Below, piece after piece: positions 1 through 11,667 of a DNA stretch of 64,000 nucleotides. How positions within the stretch are numbered: position 1 is the stretch's first letter; each line of letters starts with the position of its first letter. A program made the position numbers and the translations under genes. The stretch comes from Nitrospirota bacterium. GTDB taxonomy: Bacteria > Nitrospirota > Thermodesulfovibrionia > Thermodesulfovibrionales > UBA6898. The DNA lies in assembly GCA_021783515.1 (NCBI GenBank), contig JAJXTV010000008.1, forward strand, positions 44,217 to 108,216. Reading direction: 5' to 3'. Under the pieces are notes generated by a model. It saw nothing but the letters and a program-made list of their open reading frames with translations, searched no databases and was not told where the DNA came from.

Positions 1-1176
1 AACCTGAAGGCCCGCGCAACCGAAGACATCACGGTGAAGGCAAGGCTGTTGATGTACAAGGTTTGGGGGCATGAGACCGAAGAGCCGGTCGCCGGCCCGT
101 CAAGCGCATTCTTCGCGGATAAGTTCTTCGTCTTCGACGGCAATGTCGGCCATCTCCCGGAGGACAACATCCTCAGAGTGGACCAGGCCTTCGCCACATG
201 GTCGAATATCGCAAATCAGCCGATCTGGTTCTCGGTCGGCAGAAGGCCGTCGACCAGCGGCGTACCCACGAATCTCAGGGAGAACCTCGAGAGGAGCGGA
301 AATGCCGGCGTGCCGGGACTCATGATCGACTATGCCTTCGACGGCGCGACGCTCGGGGTGGCGCCGGACATCGAGGCGCTCCCCGGCGCATACGCAAAGA
401 TCTGCTACGGCAAGGGCTTCGACAGCGGCTACAGGCCGAACAACGGCCTTGAGGACGTCGGCTTTCTCGGGATAAACGTCGCCCCCTACGATACCGACAA
501 TCTCCATGTCGAACTGCAGTGGGACAGGGCGTTCGGCCTCTTCGGCTATCCTGAGTACCGCAACGGCACGAACCTCGGCTTCGGACCCAACGTCAACCTC
601 GGGGACGTCGACCAGTACGGGATAACGGTGATGGGCAAGCTCTTCGACAACCTGAACCTCTTTGCAAGCGGCGCGCTGAGCGTTACGCATCCCAACGACA
701 ATCTCGTAACGGTCGTCGCGCCGGGCGTTCCCGGAGGGCTGCTGCCGGTCGGCGGACTCATGTACGACGCCGGCGGCGAGAGGAAAAACCATACGGGCGG
801 AGCCCTCTATCTCGGTGCGCGGTACGACTTCATCTCGACCGGAACGAAGATCGGCCTGGAGTACAACTACGGCTCGAAATACTGGCTCGCCTTCGACCCG
901 ACCTCGGACGACATGTGGACGAGCAAGCTCGGCGCCCACGGCAGCGTCTACGAGGCATACGTTATTCAGGAGATCAAGAACAAGCCGCTTTCGAAATACG
1001 GCAAGGCATATTTCCGGCTCGGCTATCAGTATTATGACTTCAAATATACCGGCAGCAACAACTGGGTCGGAGAACCGAAAAGCATGTCTGACCTGAACAA
1101 TCCGATGAACGCCCAGATGTTCCCGCCGCTCGACAAGGCGCACGACATCTACCTTACCTTCGACGTGACGTTCTGA
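1..1176 (+). CDS. Outer-membrane beta-barrel/porin-like protein (DUF3373-like), 5' truncated by window edge
   Basis: Frame open from base 1 (NLKARATEDITVKARLLMYK...); alternating aromatic/hydrophobic strands, C-terminal ...YLTFDVTF ending in Phe. Confidence 0.75.
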   Translation, partial: NLKARATEDITVKARLLMYKVWGHETEEPVAGPSSAFFADKFFVFDGNVGHLPEDNILRVDQAFATWSNIANQPIWFSVGRRPSTSGVPTNLRENLERSGNAGVPGLMIDYAFDGATLGVAPDIEALPGAYAKICYGKGFDSGYRPNNGLEDVGFLGINVAPYDTDNLHVELQWDRAFGLFGYPEYRNGTNLGFGPNVNLGDVDQYGITVMGKLFDNLNLFASGALSVTHPNDNLVTVVAPGVPGGLLPVGGLMYDAGGERKNHTGGALYLGARYDFISTGTKIGLEYNYGSKYWLAFDPTSDDMWTSKLGAHGSVYEAYVIQEIKNKPLSKYGKAYFRLGYQYYDFKYTGSNNWVGEPKSMSDLNNPMNAQMFPPLDKAHDIYLTFDVTF

Positions 1177-1192
1177 AGTACCCTCCCCCATT

Positions 1193-1219
1193 GGAGGGGC
1201 GCAAGCCCCTCCTTTTTTT
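1193..1219 (+). terminator. Intrinsic terminator
   Basis: GGAGGGGC-GCAA-GCCCCTCC followed by T7, 17 bp after the porin stop. Confidence 0.85.
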
Positions 1220-1258
1220 GCCTGACTCTATCTCCCCCTCGCCTATGCGCGGAAAGGC

Positions 1259-3169
1259 CTATCCATTCTTTTCCCTCGCCTCTTGGATGATCTTCTCGAT
1301 CTGGCCTTTTTCGAGGACCTCTTCCTTCAGGAGCGCCTCTGCAAGCGCGTCGAGCACAGGCCTGTTTCCGGCCAGGATCTTCTGCGCCTTCTCGTCTGCC
1401 TCGCTGATCAGCTTCTGGATTTCCTGGTCCATGATCCAGGCCATCTCTTCGCTATAGCGCTTCGGCATCGAGAGCTCGCGGCCGAGAAACGGGTGTTCCT
1501 CGCCCCGGCCGAGGTTCACCGGGCCGATCCTGTCGCTCATGCCCCACTGGGAGACCATCTTCTCTGCAAGCGACGTAGCCTCTTTCAGATCGCTCGCCGC
1601 GCCGCTGCTGACGTCGTTGAAGACCAGCTTCTCGGCGTTCCTTCCGCCCAAGGCCACGCAGAGCCTGTTGACGAGATAGGCCTTCGGATAATAATGCCTG
1701 TCCTCCTCGGGGAGGAGCTGGGTCACGCCCATCGCCATGCCGCGCGGGATGATGCTCACCTTATAGATAGGGTCGGTGCCCGGCAGCTCCCGGGCCACCA
1801 GGGTATGCCCCGCCTCGTGATAGGCGGTGATCTTCTTTTCGAGATCGCTGATAGTCTCTTCCCGCTTCGAACCCATCAGGATGATGTCCTTCGCCTCCTC
1901 GAAATCGCTCATCTCCACCTTTTCCTTCTTCTTCCGCAGGGCGACCAGCGCCGCCTCGTTCGCCAGGTTTTCGAGGTCCGCGCCCGTCATCCCGGGGGTC
2001 CCCTTGCCGATTGTATCGAGGTCCACGTCGTCCGACAGGATCTTGGCCCTTACGTGGATCTGAAGTATCGCCTTCCGTTCCTTCCATCCGGGCCTGTCGA
2101 CCACGATATGTCTGTCGAACCGGCCCGGCCTCAGAAGGGCGGGATCGAGCACGTCCGGCCGGTTGGTCGCCGCCATGACGATCACCTCTTCATGCGGGTC
2201 GAAGCCGTCCATCTCGCTCAGGAGCTGATTGAGGGTCTGTTCCCTTTCGTCGTGTCCTCCCCCCAGCCCCGCGCCTCTGGTCCTTCCGACCGCGTCGATC
2301 TCGTCGATAAAGATTATGCTGGGATGCGTCGTTCTGGCCTTCTGGAACATGTCCCTCACCCGCGACGCACCGACCCCGACGAACATCTCTATGAACTCCG
2401 ATGCGCTGATGCTGTAAAAAGGCACGCCCGCCTCGCCTGCGGTGGCCCGGGCAAGGAGCGTCTTGCCGGTCCCGGGAGGCCCGATCAGGAGCACCCCCTT
2501 GGGGACCTTTGCCCCGATCTTTGCGTACCTCGAAGGGTCCTTCAGATACTCGATCGTCTCCCGGAGCTCCTGCTTCACGTTGTCCATGCCGGCCACGTCC
2601 TGAAACGTCACGCCCGGCTTTTTTGTGTCGAAAAGTTTCGCCTTGCTCTGTCCGAAGGTGAAAAGACCCCCCGCCCCGCCCTGGATCTGGTGCTGGGCCC
2701 TCCTCATGATCCACATCCATACCCCGATGATCAACACCCAGGGCAGAACTCCGATCACGAACTGCCAGAAGAGCGATTTCCCCTCCTCGGGCTCGACGTT
2801 GATCACCACGTTCTTCTTTTCGAGCTCGGCGAGAAGGTCTTCTCCCTGAAACGACGGCAGATATGTCCGGAATTCGGTGACCGCCACCGGTTTCTTTTCG
2901 CCCGGATAGGTAATGTCGACCTTCCTGACGAACTCACCTGTCACCTCGAGCTTCTTTATCGAAACCGACTTGATGTTCCCGGCGCCGAGCTGCTCGATGA
3001 ACTTGGTATAGTTTATGTCGTACCGCTGAGGCCCGGAAGGGGCGAAGTACTGGCTCCACAGGAACATAACGAGGAAGACGAGCAGCACTGCAGCCGACAT
3101 TCTCCACTGGGGATTCCTGAATTTTCCGGAAATATTCTCTTTCATGCCAGGGTCTTTTGTTTCAGCCAT
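1259..3169 (-). CDS. ftsH: ATP-dependent zinc metalloprotease FtsH
   Basis: Walker [12 protein letters not shown] region, HEAGH zinc motif, N-terminal TM. Confidence 0.97.
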   Translation of the reverse strand: MAETKDPGMKENISGKFRNPQWRMSAAVLLVFLVMFLWSQYFAPSGPQRYDINYTKFIEQLGAGNIKSVSIKKLEVTGEFVRKVDITYPGEKKPVAVTEFRTYLPSFQGEDLLAELEKKNVVINVEPEEGKSLFWQFVIGVLPWVLIIGVWMWIMRRAQHQIQGGAGGLFTFGQSKAKLFDTKKPGVTFQDVAGMDNVKQELRETIEYLKDPSRYAKIGAKVPKGVLLIGPPGTGKTLLARATAGEAGVPFYSISASEFIEMFVGVGASRVRDMFQKARTTHPSIIFIDEIDAVGRTRGAGLGGGHDEREQTLNQLLSEMDGFDPHEEVIVMAATNRPDVLDPALLRPGRFDRHIVVDRPGWKERKAILQIHVRAKILSDDVDLDTIGKGTPGMTGADLENLANEAALVALRKKKEKVEMSDFEEAKDIILMGSKREETISDLEKKITAYHEAGHTLVARELPGTDPIYKVSIIPRGMAMGVTQLLPEEDRHYYPKAYLVNRLCVALGGRNAEKLVFNDVSSGAASDLKEATSLAEKMVSQWGMSDRIGPVNLGRGEEHPFLGRELSMPKRYSEEMAWIMDQEIQKLISEADEKAQKILAGNRPVLDALAEALLKEEVLEKGQIEKIIQEAREKNG

Positions 3170-3345
3170 GCAGTCATTGTAACATCTTATCCGGAAATCT
3201 AGAAGCGTCCTTTTTCTCCGTCTTATATCCCCGTTGCCTCAAACAGAAATCGATGCGAAATGATATCTATGCAACCCGCCCGGAAATGGATACAATGAAA
3301 TTGAGGAAACGGAAAATACAATCCCTCAGGAGGAGAAAGGGACCT

Positions 3346-3789
3346 ATGGACAGAATAATTATCGCCGTTGATCTGGGTCGTTTCAGGGCCTATCGCGTCA
3401 CACAGGAAATACTGGAAAGTCCGCATCTGAAAATGATTGAGAGCTACGACTCGATCGAGGGGCGGACGAAGCTGATCGACAAAGTCACCGACACGGCGGG
3501 GCGTTTCAGCAGGAAGGCGTCCGGGACGAAGGTCGCAGGATACCCGGAGCAGCACAATTTGGCACTCGAAGAGGACAAGAAGATCATAAAAAAAATCGCC
3601 GATGATATCGAGGTCCTCCTTTCGAAAAACAACTCGACCGAATGGTATTTCGCCGCTCCGACGGAGATCAACGGCCGCATCATCGAAAGGCTTTCTTCCG
3701 AGGCAAAGGCTCGGCTGGCAAAGAACGTCCCGGCGAACATCACCAAGGCGAAGAAGGCGGACATCCTCTCGTATTTCGCGGCGGCATGA
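3346..3789 (+). CDS. Host-attachment-like protein (small RNase H-like/'required for attachment to host cells' family)
   Basis: MDRIIIAVDLGRFRAYRV...; RBS AGGAGGAGAAAGG before the 3346 ATG. Confidence 0.55.
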   Translation: MDRIIIAVDLGRFRAYRVTQEILESPHLKMIESYDSIEGRTKLIDKVTDTAGRFSRKASGTKVAGYPEQHNLALEEDKKIIKKIADDIEVLLSKNNSTEWYFAAPTEINGRIIERLSSEAKARLAKNVPANITKAKKADILSYFAAA

Positions 3790-4868
3790 TCATCGGCGTT
3801 CCGAAGGAGATAAAGAAGGAGGAGTACCGCGTCGGCATCGTGCCGTCGGGGGTGAAAGAGCTCAGGGCCGCGGGACATACCCTCCTGATAGAGAAAGATG
3901 CGGGCGCGGGCAGCGGCTTCAGCGATGAAGAGTACCTCGATGCCGACGCCGACGTCGTCGAACAGGGCGTCCTCTTCGAAAAATCCGATCTCATCGTCAA
4001 GGTGAAGGAGCCGCTGCCCGAGGAGTACGGCCTGCTGAGGCAGGGGCAGACGGTCTTCACCTATCTTCATCTCGCCCCGAACAGGGAACTGACCCGTTTT
4101 CTCGTCGAACGAAACATCACGGCGCTCGGCTACGAAACGCTCGAAAAAGGCGGAGCGTTGCCGCTCCTTTCGCCGATGAGCGAAGTGGCCGGAAGGATGG
4201 CGCCTCTCATGGCGGTCTACTACCTGCAGATGATCCACGGCGGCACCGGCGTGCTCGCCACCGGCGTCGCCGGCGTCAGGCCGGCGAAGGCGCTCATCCT
4301 CGGCGCCGGGGTAGTCGGCAGCAACGCCGCGAGGGTCTGCATCGGTCTCGGCATGGACACGGTCGTCATCAGCAAGGGCACCGACAAGCTTCAGCGTCTC
4401 GACGAGCTCTTCATGGGAAGGATCCATACCCTGCCGGTGACCGCGCATGACGTGGGGGAAGAGGTCAGGGACGCCGACATTGTGATAGGCGGGGTGCTCG
4501 TGCCGGGAGGCAGGACGCCGGTGCTGATCCCCAGGGCGATGCTCGCCACGATGAAAAAAGGGGCGGTGATCGTCGACGTTGCCGTCGACCAGGGAGGCTG
4601 CGTGGAGACGTCGAGGCCGACCACCCACGACAATCCGGTCTACACCGTCGACGGCATCATCCACTACGCCGTCGCTAACATGCCCGGCGCATTTCCGCGG
4701 ACCTCGACGATCGCTCTTACGAACGCAACGCTGCCGTATATAAAGATGATCGCGGACCTCGGGGTCGAAAGAGCGATCGCACAAGATCCCGCCCTCAGGA
4801 GCGCGCTGAACACCCACCAGGGCAAGATCGTCCACCCCGTAGTCGCTGCGGCTTATGCCGGTCAGTAA
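3786..4868 (+). CDS. ald: Alanine dehydrogenase
   Basis: MIIGVPKEIKKEEYRVG..., Rossmann GAGVVGSNAARV; start overlaps previous stop (ATGA). Confidence 0.95.
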   Translation: MIIGVPKEIKKEEYRVGIVPSGVKELRAAGHTLLIEKDAGAGSGFSDEEYLDADADVVEQGVLFEKSDLIVKVKEPLPEEYGLLRQGQTVFTYLHLAPNRELTRFLVERNITALGYETLEKGGALPLLSPMSEVAGRMAPLMAVYYLQMIHGGTGVLATGVAGVRPAKALILGAGVVGSNAARVCIGLGMDTVVISKGTDKLQRLDELFMGRIHTLPVTAHDVGEEVRDADIVIGGVLVPGGRTPVLIPRAMLATMKKGAVIVDVAVDQGGCVETSRPTTHDNPVYTVDGIIHYAVANMPGAFPRTSTIALTNATLPYIKMIADLGVERAIAQDPALRSALNTHQGKIVHPVVAAAYAGQ

Positions 4869-5006
4869 GGGCGTATTGCAATACGCCGCTGGCCGATAGC
4901 CCCGTCACGCCAGACATTTTCTCTCCTTCCGGTGGCATACTATAAAGGGTAAGCGTCCATCGAGACGGATCGGAGGTGCCTCATATCCCGGGATGTCGTA
5001 TTTAAG

Positions 5007-5693
5007 GTGAAAGGGCTGGCCAAACTCTACCGCATGGGAGAGGTCGAGGTCCACGCGCTCCGCGGCGTCGACCTGGACCTCTTCGCCGGGGAACTGGTCG
5101 TCCTCCTCGGCCCCTCCGGCAGCGGAAAGTCGACGCTCCTGAATATCCTCGGCGGACTCGACACCGCATCGGCCGGAGAGGTAGTATACCGGGAAAAAGA
5201 CCTCACAAGGGCCGCCGAGCGCGAGTTGACGGAATACCGCAGGCATCATGTCGGGTTCGTCTTTCAGTTCTACAACCTCATCCCGAGCCTGACCGCGCAG
5301 GAGAATGTGGCGGTCGTCACCGATATCGCGAAAAGACCGATGAAACCCGAAGACGCGCTCAGTCTCGTGGGGCTGGGGGAAAGACTCACTCACTTCCCCG
5401 CCCAGATGTCCGGCGGGGAGCAGCAGCGCGTAGCAATCGCGCGGGCGATCGCGAAAAACCCCGACGTCCTGCTCTGCGATGAGCCGACCGGCGCCCTCGA
5501 TTCCACAACCGGCATAAAGGTGCTCGAAGCGCTCGAGAGAGCCAACCGCGAACTCGCCACGACTACGGTCATCATCACCCATAACGCCGATATCGCCGGC
5601 ATCGCCGACCGCGTCATCCACCTCAGCGACGGCAGGATATCCGAAGTCAGCGTCAACGACGTGAAGAAGCGTCCGGGGGACCTCCACTGGTGA
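5007..5693 (+). CDS. ABC transporter ATP-binding protein (LolD/MacB type)
   Basis: [33 protein letters not shown]. Confidence 0.92.
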   Translation: MKGLAKLYRMGEVEVHALRGVDLDLFAGELVVLLGPSGSGKSTLLNILGGLDTASAGEVVYREKDLTRAAERELTEYRRHHVGFVFQFYNLIPSLTAQENVAVVTDIAKRPMKPEDALSLVGLGERLTHFPAQMSGGEQQRVAIARAIAKNPDVLLCDEPTGALDSTTGIKVLEALERANRELATTTVIITHNADIAGIADRVIHLSDGRISEVSVNDVKKRPGDLHW

Positions 5694-8062
5694 TTCCCCT
5701 CCCGATGCTCGACCGCAAGCTTCTGCGCGACCTCTGGAAAATGAAGGGGCAGGCGCTCGCAATCGTCCTCGTTATCGTAAGCGGCGTCGCAACTTACGTG
5801 ATGCTGATCGGCACCATGGATTCGCTGAATATGACGAGAGACAGGTTTTATCGCGACCATCGCTTCGCCGATGTCTTCGCGCAGCTGAAGCGCGCGCCGG
5901 ACTCCGTGAAGGCCCAAATCGCGGAAATACCGGGTATCGGGACGGCCGAGACCCGCGTGGCCGCCGACGTGAAACTCGACATCAAGGGTTTCCCTGAGCC
6001 TGTGACGGCGCGGATCGTCTCACTGCCGGACGTCGGTCAGCCCCTTCTCAACACGCCCTACATCAGAAAGGGAAGGATGCTCGAGCCGTACCGGTCCGAC
6101 GAAGTGCTTGTGAGCGAGGCGTTTGCCGAAGCGCACCGCCTCTCGCCGGGCGACACCTTCGGCGCGGTCATCAACGGCAGGTGGAAGACGCTCGTCATCG
6201 TCGGCACCGCCCTTTCGCCGGAATTCGTTCTCCAGTCGAGACCCGGGGCGATCAGTCCGGACTACAAACGCTATGCGATACTCTGGATGGGGCGCGACGG
6301 CCTCGGGACCGCATACAACATGAAAGGCGCATTCAACGACGTGATCCTGACCCTCTCCCGCGGCGCAAGGGCGGAGGACGTCATCCTGCGGCTCGACTCT
6401 CTCCTCGACCGGTACGGAGGTCTCGGAGCCTATGCCAGAAAGGAGCAGATATCCCACCGTTTTCTGAGCGAAGAGTTCAAGCAGCTCCAGAGAAGCGCAG
6501 ACATCTTCCCTGCGATCTTCATCGCCGTCTCGGCCTTTTTGCTGAACGTCGTCGTCAGCAGGACCGTCGGCATCCAGCGCGACCAGATCGCGATTCTGAA
6601 GGCCTTCGGATACTCCAACCTCGGCGTCGGCGTCCATTATACGAAGATGGTGCTTGTCATTGTAGTCGCAGGCATCGCGGGCGGCCTCGCCGCGGGGACG
6701 CGCCTCGGAGAGGCCCTCGGCGGCGTCTATATGGCATTTTACCGCTTCCCCTATCTCGTCTTCGAGCTGAGGCCGGGGGTCGCCCTTACCGCCGCCGGCA
6801 TCACGACCGCGGCGGCGCTGGCAGGCACGTTTTTCTCGGTCCACCGGGCCGCGACGCTCCCGCCCGCAGAGGCGATGCGTCCCGAGCCGCCCGCACTGTA
6901 CCGCCGCTCTATTGTGGAGCGTCTCGGCATCGGCAGGCTCCTCGCGCAGCCGACCCGGATGATCCTGCGGAATATCGGCAAAAGGCCGGCCCGCTCCCTG
7001 CTGATGATCGCCGGGGTCGCGCTCTCCTGTGCTATCATGATAGCAGCGACTTTTTCGAAAGACGCCGTCGACTTTATGGTCGACGTCCAGTTTACACGTT
7101 CTCAGAAGGAGGACCTCACGGTGACGTTTACCGATCCTACCTCGAAGAAAGCGGTCTACGAGTTGATGGGGCTTCGGGGTGTGACCCATGCGGAGGTCTT
7201 CAGGTCCGTCCCCGCCCGCCTCAGGTTCGGCCACCGGAGCTACCGGACGTCGATCCAGGGGATAGAGCCCGGGGGCTCTCTCAACACCCCTCTCGACAGC
7301 AGCCTGAGGCCGATCAGCCTCCCTGAAGACGGCATCGTACTCAACGACTATCTCGGCGCCATCCTCGGAATCAGGCCGGGAGACATGCTCACGGTCGAGG
7401 TGCTCGAAGGAAACCGGCCGGTCCGTCAGGTGCCGGTGGTCGGACTCGTCAAGCAGTATATCGGGCTGCAGGGGTATATGGACATCCATGCCCTCAACCG
7501 GCTCATGAAGGAAGGCGGCGCAATCTCCGGCGCCTACCTCTCTGTGGACCCGCGCTACCGGGCCGAGGTGTATAAGACCCTCGTCGAAATGCCGAGGGTG
7601 GCCGGCGCGGTCGTGAGGAAGGAGGAGATCAGGAATTTTTATGATACCCAGGCGGAGGCGCTCCTCTTTTTCACCTTTATCGCCACTATCCTCGGGGGCA
7701 CGATCGCCTTCGGCGTCGTCTATAACAGCGCACGGATCGCACTTTCCGAGCGGAGCAGGGAACTGGCGAGCCTGCGGGTGCTCGGCTACACTCGCGCAGA
7801 GATCTCGTATATCTTCCTCGGGGAGCTGGGGCTGATAACGATCGCGTCGATCCCGTTGGGAATGCTGATGGGCCGCGAGATCGCTTCGTATATCGCCAGG
7901 GCGATCAGCTCGGAGCTCTTCCGGGTGCCGATGGTGATAGGCGGCGCGACTTACTCTCTCGCCGCCGCGGTGGTGGTCGTCTCGGCGTGCTTTTCCGGCC
8001 TCATCGTGCGCCACCGGCTTGACCACCTCGATCTCGTGGCGGTCCTGAAGGCGAGGGAATAG
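5690..8062 (+). CDS. FtsX-like ABC transporter permease
   Basis: Duplicated FtsX-type TM regions; overlaps ATPase stop (GTGA). Confidence 0.9.
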   Translation: MIPLPMLDRKLLRDLWKMKGQALAIVLVIVSGVATYVMLIGTMDSLNMTRDRFYRDHRFADVFAQLKRAPDSVKAQIAEIPGIGTAETRVAADVKLDIKGFPEPVTARIVSLPDVGQPLLNTPYIRKGRMLEPYRSDEVLVSEAFAEAHRLSPGDTFGAVINGRWKTLVIVGTALSPEFVLQSRPGAISPDYKRYAILWMGRDGLGTAYNMKGAFNDVILTLSRGARAEDVILRLDSLLDRYGGLGAYARKEQISHRFLSEEFKQLQRSADIFPAIFIAVSAFLLNVVVSRTVGIQRDQIAILKAFGYSNLGVGVHYTKMVLVIVVAGIAGGLAAGTRLGEALGGVYMAFYRFPYLVFELRPGVALTAAGITTAAALAGTFFSVHRAATLPPAEAMRPEPPALYRRSIVERLGIGRLLAQPTRMILRNIGKRPARSLLMIAGVALSCAIMIAATFSKDAVDFMVDVQFTRSQKEDLTVTFTDPTSKKAVYELMGLRGVTHAEVFRSVPARLRFGHRSYRTSIQGIEPGGSLNTPLDSSLRPISLPEDGIVLNDYLGAILGIRPGDMLTVEVLEGNRPVRQVPVVGLVKQYIGLQGYMDIHALNRLMKEGGAISGAYLSVDPRYRAEVYKTLVEMPRVAGAVVRKEEIRNFYDTQAEALLFFTFIATILGGTIAFGVVYNSARIALSERSRELASLRVLGYTRAEISYIFLGELGLITIASIPLGMLMGREIASYIARAISSELFRVPMVIGGATYSLAAAVVVVSACFSGLIVRHRLDHLDLVAVLKARE

Positions 8063-8067
8063 ACGGC

Positions 8068-9261
8068 ATGAGCAGAACGAGATGGCTCCTCCTGGCCGCC
8101 GTCGCCGCGGTCGTCGTTTTTTCGATCATGTACGGCTTCATGCCGAAGCCGGCGGTGGTCGACATCGTAAAAGCCGCGAAGGGTCCGATGACGGTGACCG
8201 TCGAGGAGGAAGGCAAGACGAGGGTAAAAGACCGGTATGTCATCTCGGCGCCGGTGGCAGGCTTTCTCAGGCGCATCGACCTGGACGTGGGAGACCCGGT
8301 GAAGAAGGGGCAGGTCGTGGCCGACCTCGAATCGCAGAAGGCCCCTGTCCTTGATCCGAGAAGCCGGGCCGCAGCCGAGGCATCGGTCTCGGCCGCCGGG
8401 GCTATGCTCGCTGCGGCAGAGGAAACCGTTAGCGCCCGGACGGCCGCCGCGGACTACGCAAAGGCGAATGCCGCACGGTCAAGGAAGCTGTTTGAGTCGG
8501 GGTATATCTCGAGGGATGCAATGGACCAGTCCGAAAGCGAGGCAAAGCGCACCGCAGCCGACCTGCTTGCGGCAGAAGCCGCGGCGAAGTCCGCGCGGTT
8601 CGAGCTCGCAAAAGCGCGGAGCGCCCTCGGGTATTCCGCTGCGGAGCAGACAGTTAACCGCGGCAAGATCGTCCCTGTCCGCGCTCCGGCCCCCGGGTGC
8701 GTTCTGAAGATCTATCACGAGAGTGAAGGCTCGGTGAATGCCGGCGATCCCCTGATCGACATCGGCGATCCCGCCGGTCTGGAAGTGAAGGTGGAAGTCC
8801 TCTCCGAGGACGCGGTCAGGATAAAGCCGGGGATGACCGTACTCTTCGAACGCTGGGGCGGCGAGGGAAATCTTTTGGGAAAGGTGCGGACCGTCGAGCC
8901 GGCCGGCTTTACGAAGATCTCGAGCCTCGGCGTCGAAGAACAGAGGACGCTTGTCATCGCCGACATTACGGCTCCGCCGGAGAGTTGGCAAAAGCTCGGC
9001 GACGGTTATCGCGTCGACGCCCGCTTCGTGATCTGGGAAGGGAAAGACGTGCTTCAGGTCCCGGCCGCCGCCCTCTTCAGAAAGGGCGACGGATGGGACG
9101 TCTTTATCGTGCGCGGCGGGAAAGCCCGTCTTCAGCCCGTTCAGCTCGGACACAGGACCGGACTGGCCGCCGAGATCGTTTCAGGACTCGCTGCAGGCGA
9201 CCAGGTGATCGCCCATCCCGACGATTCGGTCAGGGACGGCTCGCGCGTAAGGCCGCGGTAA
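8068..9261 (+). CDS. HlyD/RND-type periplasmic adaptor subunit
   Basis: N-terminal TM, VSAPVAGFLRRIDLDVGDPVKKGQVVADL lipoyl-like motif, Ala-rich hairpin. Confidence 0.9.
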   Translation: MSRTRWLLLAAVAAVVVFSIMYGFMPKPAVVDIVKAAKGPMTVTVEEEGKTRVKDRYVISAPVAGFLRRIDLDVGDPVKKGQVVADLESQKAPVLDPRSRAAAEASVSAAGAMLAAAEETVSARTAAADYAKANAARSRKLFESGYISRDAMDQSESEAKRTAADLLAAEAAAKSARFELAKARSALGYSAAEQTVNRGKIVPVRAPAPGCVLKIYHESEGSVNAGDPLIDIGDPAGLEVKVEVLSEDAVRIKPGMTVLFERWGGEGNLLGKVRTVEPAGFTKISSLGVEEQRTLVIADITAPPESWQKLGDGYRVDARFVIWEGKDVLQVPAAALFRKGDGWDVFIVRGGKARLQPVQLGHRTGLAAEIVSGLAAGDQVIAHPDDSVRDGSRVRPR

Positions 9262-9273
9262 GATACAGCCCGG

Positions 9274-10086
9274 CTATCGTTCGGTCTCGACCTTCTTCAA
9301 CTCCGCCACGACCCTGCCGATCGGGACCTTTGTCTCGACCCTGACCGGGAACCTGTTTTCGTCATTCGAGAGCCAGATGCGGATGTCGCCCTTGTTCTGG
9401 AAGAGGCCGTCGGACTTGAGGACCGGCTTGACGACGATCGCGTCGATCTCGCCCTTGTCCGCGAACTTCACCCTCTCCCTGCCAAGCACGCTCACCTCGG
9501 CATTCAGAAACTTGTTGCTGTCGAATACGTCGATGAAGATCTTCTTTTCCGGCTCCAGCTGCTTCGTCCTGAGAAAATAGAATCCCGAGATCACGTCCCA
9601 GAAGACTCCCTGTTTTCCTTCGTGGTCCTTCCTGAGCCCCTTCAGATAATCGAAATAGGTGATCTTCCCGTTTTCCGCGTCGAACCTCGTCTCTTTGTCG
9701 CTCCGGTACTTGCCCTCACGCTGGCGTATCCTGAAGTTCAGCGGCAGGCCGTCTTTGACCTTGCTCTCCGCGAAATCCTCCACCTTGTAGAAGTTCGAAA
9801 GAAAGGCCGCCGAATGCACCTCGGAGGTGATCCTGACAAGCCCCCGATCTCTGCTGCCTTCGAGGACCGCGCTTCCGACATAGATACCGATCCAGTAGAT
9901 ATCGTAATAAAATTTTTCCCGCGTATAATGCAGGAGCCGTGGAACTGCTCCGGACCGGAGGACCGGGGCAGGAGCATCGCCTCCCGGCGCTGTTTCGGGA
10001 ACGACTGCCGCCGCCGCGGCATAGAGCAGCGCGCAGGACAGGAACATCGCCGTCACAAGAAACGGAAGCCGCTTCGCCCTTGTCAT
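9274..10086 (-). CDS. DUF3108 domain-containing exported protein
   Basis: Signal peptide MTRAKRLPFLVTAMFLSC; ...LLHYTREKFYYDIYWIGIYVGSAVLEG. Confidence 0.75.
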   Translation of the reverse strand: MTRAKRLPFLVTAMFLSCALLYAAAAAVVPETAPGGDAPAPVLRSGAVPRLLHYTREKFYYDIYWIGIYVGSAVLEGSRDRGLVRITSEVHSAAFLSNFYKVEDFAESKVKDGLPLNFRIRQREGKYRSDKETRFDAENGKITYFDYLKGLRKDHEGKQGVFWDVISGFYFLRTKQLEPEKKIFIDVFDSNKFLNAEVSVLGRERVKFADKGEIDAIVVKPVLKSDGLFQNKGDIRIWLSNDENRFPVRVETKVPIGRVVAELKKVETER

Positions 10087-10327
10087 CTTTGCACCGTCCC
10101 AGGCATATTCTATAGTAAATGAAGAAATCCGCCGAATACAACCAGGAGGCATGTGGTGAGCGGTCTGTGGGCCTGGGGAAGGAAAGTTTACCCTGTCGTT
10201 TCATACCGGCGGGAAAGTTCCTCACATCCTTTCTGATGCGATAGGCTTTCGGGCCGCTCCCCCCGCCTCTATGGTAATATTTCTTCAACTGGTGGGTTTA
10301 TGCGGCAAGCGTGCGAGGGACGAGCGG

Positions 10328-11431
10328 TTAGAGTCTCAGGACATCGCAGGCGTTGGTGAAAACGGATTCGTGCATGCCAAATTGCCTCACGATCCTGAGA
10401 TGGCTGTCGAGCGGATTACCCCGCTCCCTGATATGCGTCATCATCTCATGAGGACTCAACGGGTCCCTAAAGACATTGATATCCACCGCAGGCATCGGAA
10501 AGTCGCTCCCGTACAGAAACCGCCTGGGGCTGATCCTTCCCTCGGCTATCTCCTGCACGATCCGTTCGAGATACCGTATCCGCAACGGCGTGCAGCAGGC
10601 CGAAATATCGGCGAAAAGGTCCCACCTTCTCGCGTCGGCGTCCCTCAGCATCCCGATCAACTCCTCGAAATATCCCGCGTCGGACGGCATGACAGCCCCT
10701 GCCGACGGCGATGCGCAGTTCGCGATAATCACCCTGACCCCGATATCAAGTGCGCGTGTCAACTTCCTGGGATCGTTGTACCTCGCTATCCTGAAGTCCG
10801 AGGGGTGCACCGCAAATTCCGTCCCCGCATGGCAGAACAGCGGCACCCCCTCCCTCGCCAGCCGCACGTAAAAGGGAATGCATCGGTCGTCCTCGGGATT
10901 AATCTGCTGGCCCGCCGGCGCCCATACGAAAAGCGCCGCGCCTTCGGCGATGCACCGTTCCGTTTCGGCGATCATCTGTCCGGGGAGACGATAGGGGTGG
11001 ACCGAAGCCCCGAGAAGCACCCGCCCATTCTGTCGCGCCATCCCGATCACATAGTCGTTCGGGACGACGAGATGCGATTCGGAATCCACAAACTTGCCGT
11101 TTTTGTGCACCCCGTCCATCGCGAGCAGCACCGAGCGGTCCGTTTCTTCCGACGTATCGACTGCATCGATAAGCGCTTCTTTCAGCCTTTCGTCACCGGC
11201 CTCGAAAGTCGGCATATTGAAAGAAATGAGCATAGCCGCAAAGGTGGGTCCGCTCAGGAATTCCTGCGAGGCCCAGCACCCCTTGCCCGAATCCCCCACG
11301 CCGAGCGCGTGCACATGAAGGTCGATCACTTCTCTGCCGGTCAACCGGGAGGGCTGTCCCACCCCCTCAGCCTCAGCCATAAGGTCGTTTTCCGCCATCT
11401 CCTCCAACCGGTCTCCGGAAGAGCTGTTCAT
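10328..11431 (-). CDS. Amidohydrolase family protein (amidohydrolase-2 like)
   Basis: DLHVHALG metal motif, PLFCHAGT, RFLYGSDFPMP. Confidence 0.75.
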   Translation of the reverse strand: MNSSSGDRLEEMAENDLMAEAEGVGQPSRLTGREVIDLHVHALGVGDSGKGCWASQEFLSGPTFAAMLISFNMPTFEAGDERLKEALIDAVDTSEETDRSVLLAMDGVHKNGKFVDSESHLVVPNDYVIGMARQNGRVLLGASVHPYRLPGQMIAETERCIAEGAALFVWAPAGQQINPEDDRCIPFYVRLAREGVPLFCHAGTEFAVHPSDFRIARYNDPRKLTRALDIGVRVIIANCASPSAGAVMPSDAGYFEELIGMLRDADARRWDLFADISACCTPLRIRYLERIVQEIAEGRISPRRFLYGSDFPMPAVDINVFRDPLSPHEMMTHIRERGNPLDSHLRIVRQFGMHESVFTNACDVLRL

Positions 11432-11667
11432 TCGCCGCCACCGGCGGCACATTCAGCCGCGACGGAAACTGCCTGCATCCTGCTCACTACGCCCAATTTC
11501 TTCATGATATTGCCGACATGATAATTTACCGTCCTCTCGCTTATGCGAAGGATCTGCGCAATGTCCCACGATGTCTTGCCCATCTTCAGCCATTTAAGCA
11601 CTTCCTTTTCCCTCGGAGAAAGACAGTCCAGTAACTTCCCCCCACAGCCGCCCGAGCCATATCCCAT
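11428..11667 (-). CDS. LuxR-type HTH protein (short, DNA-binding domain only; ORF open upstream to 11814)
   Basis: LSPREKEVLKWLKMGKTSWDIAQILRISERTVNYHVGNIMKKLGV; start at 11667 preferred because of GGAGGGGAA SD; stop overlaps amidohydrolase start (ATGA). Confidence 0.75.
   Translation of the reverse strand: MGYGSGGCGGKLLDCLSPREKEVLKWLKMGKTSWDIAQILRISERTVNYHVGNIMKKLGVVSRMQAVSVAAECAAGGGE

Noticed and set aside
1283-3202. 639-aa plus-strand ORF opposite ftsH
   Set aside because: Antisense frame of ftsH, no domain signal
6020-8026. 668-aa minus-strand ORF
   Set aside because: Antisense to the FtsX-like permease, low-complexity artefact
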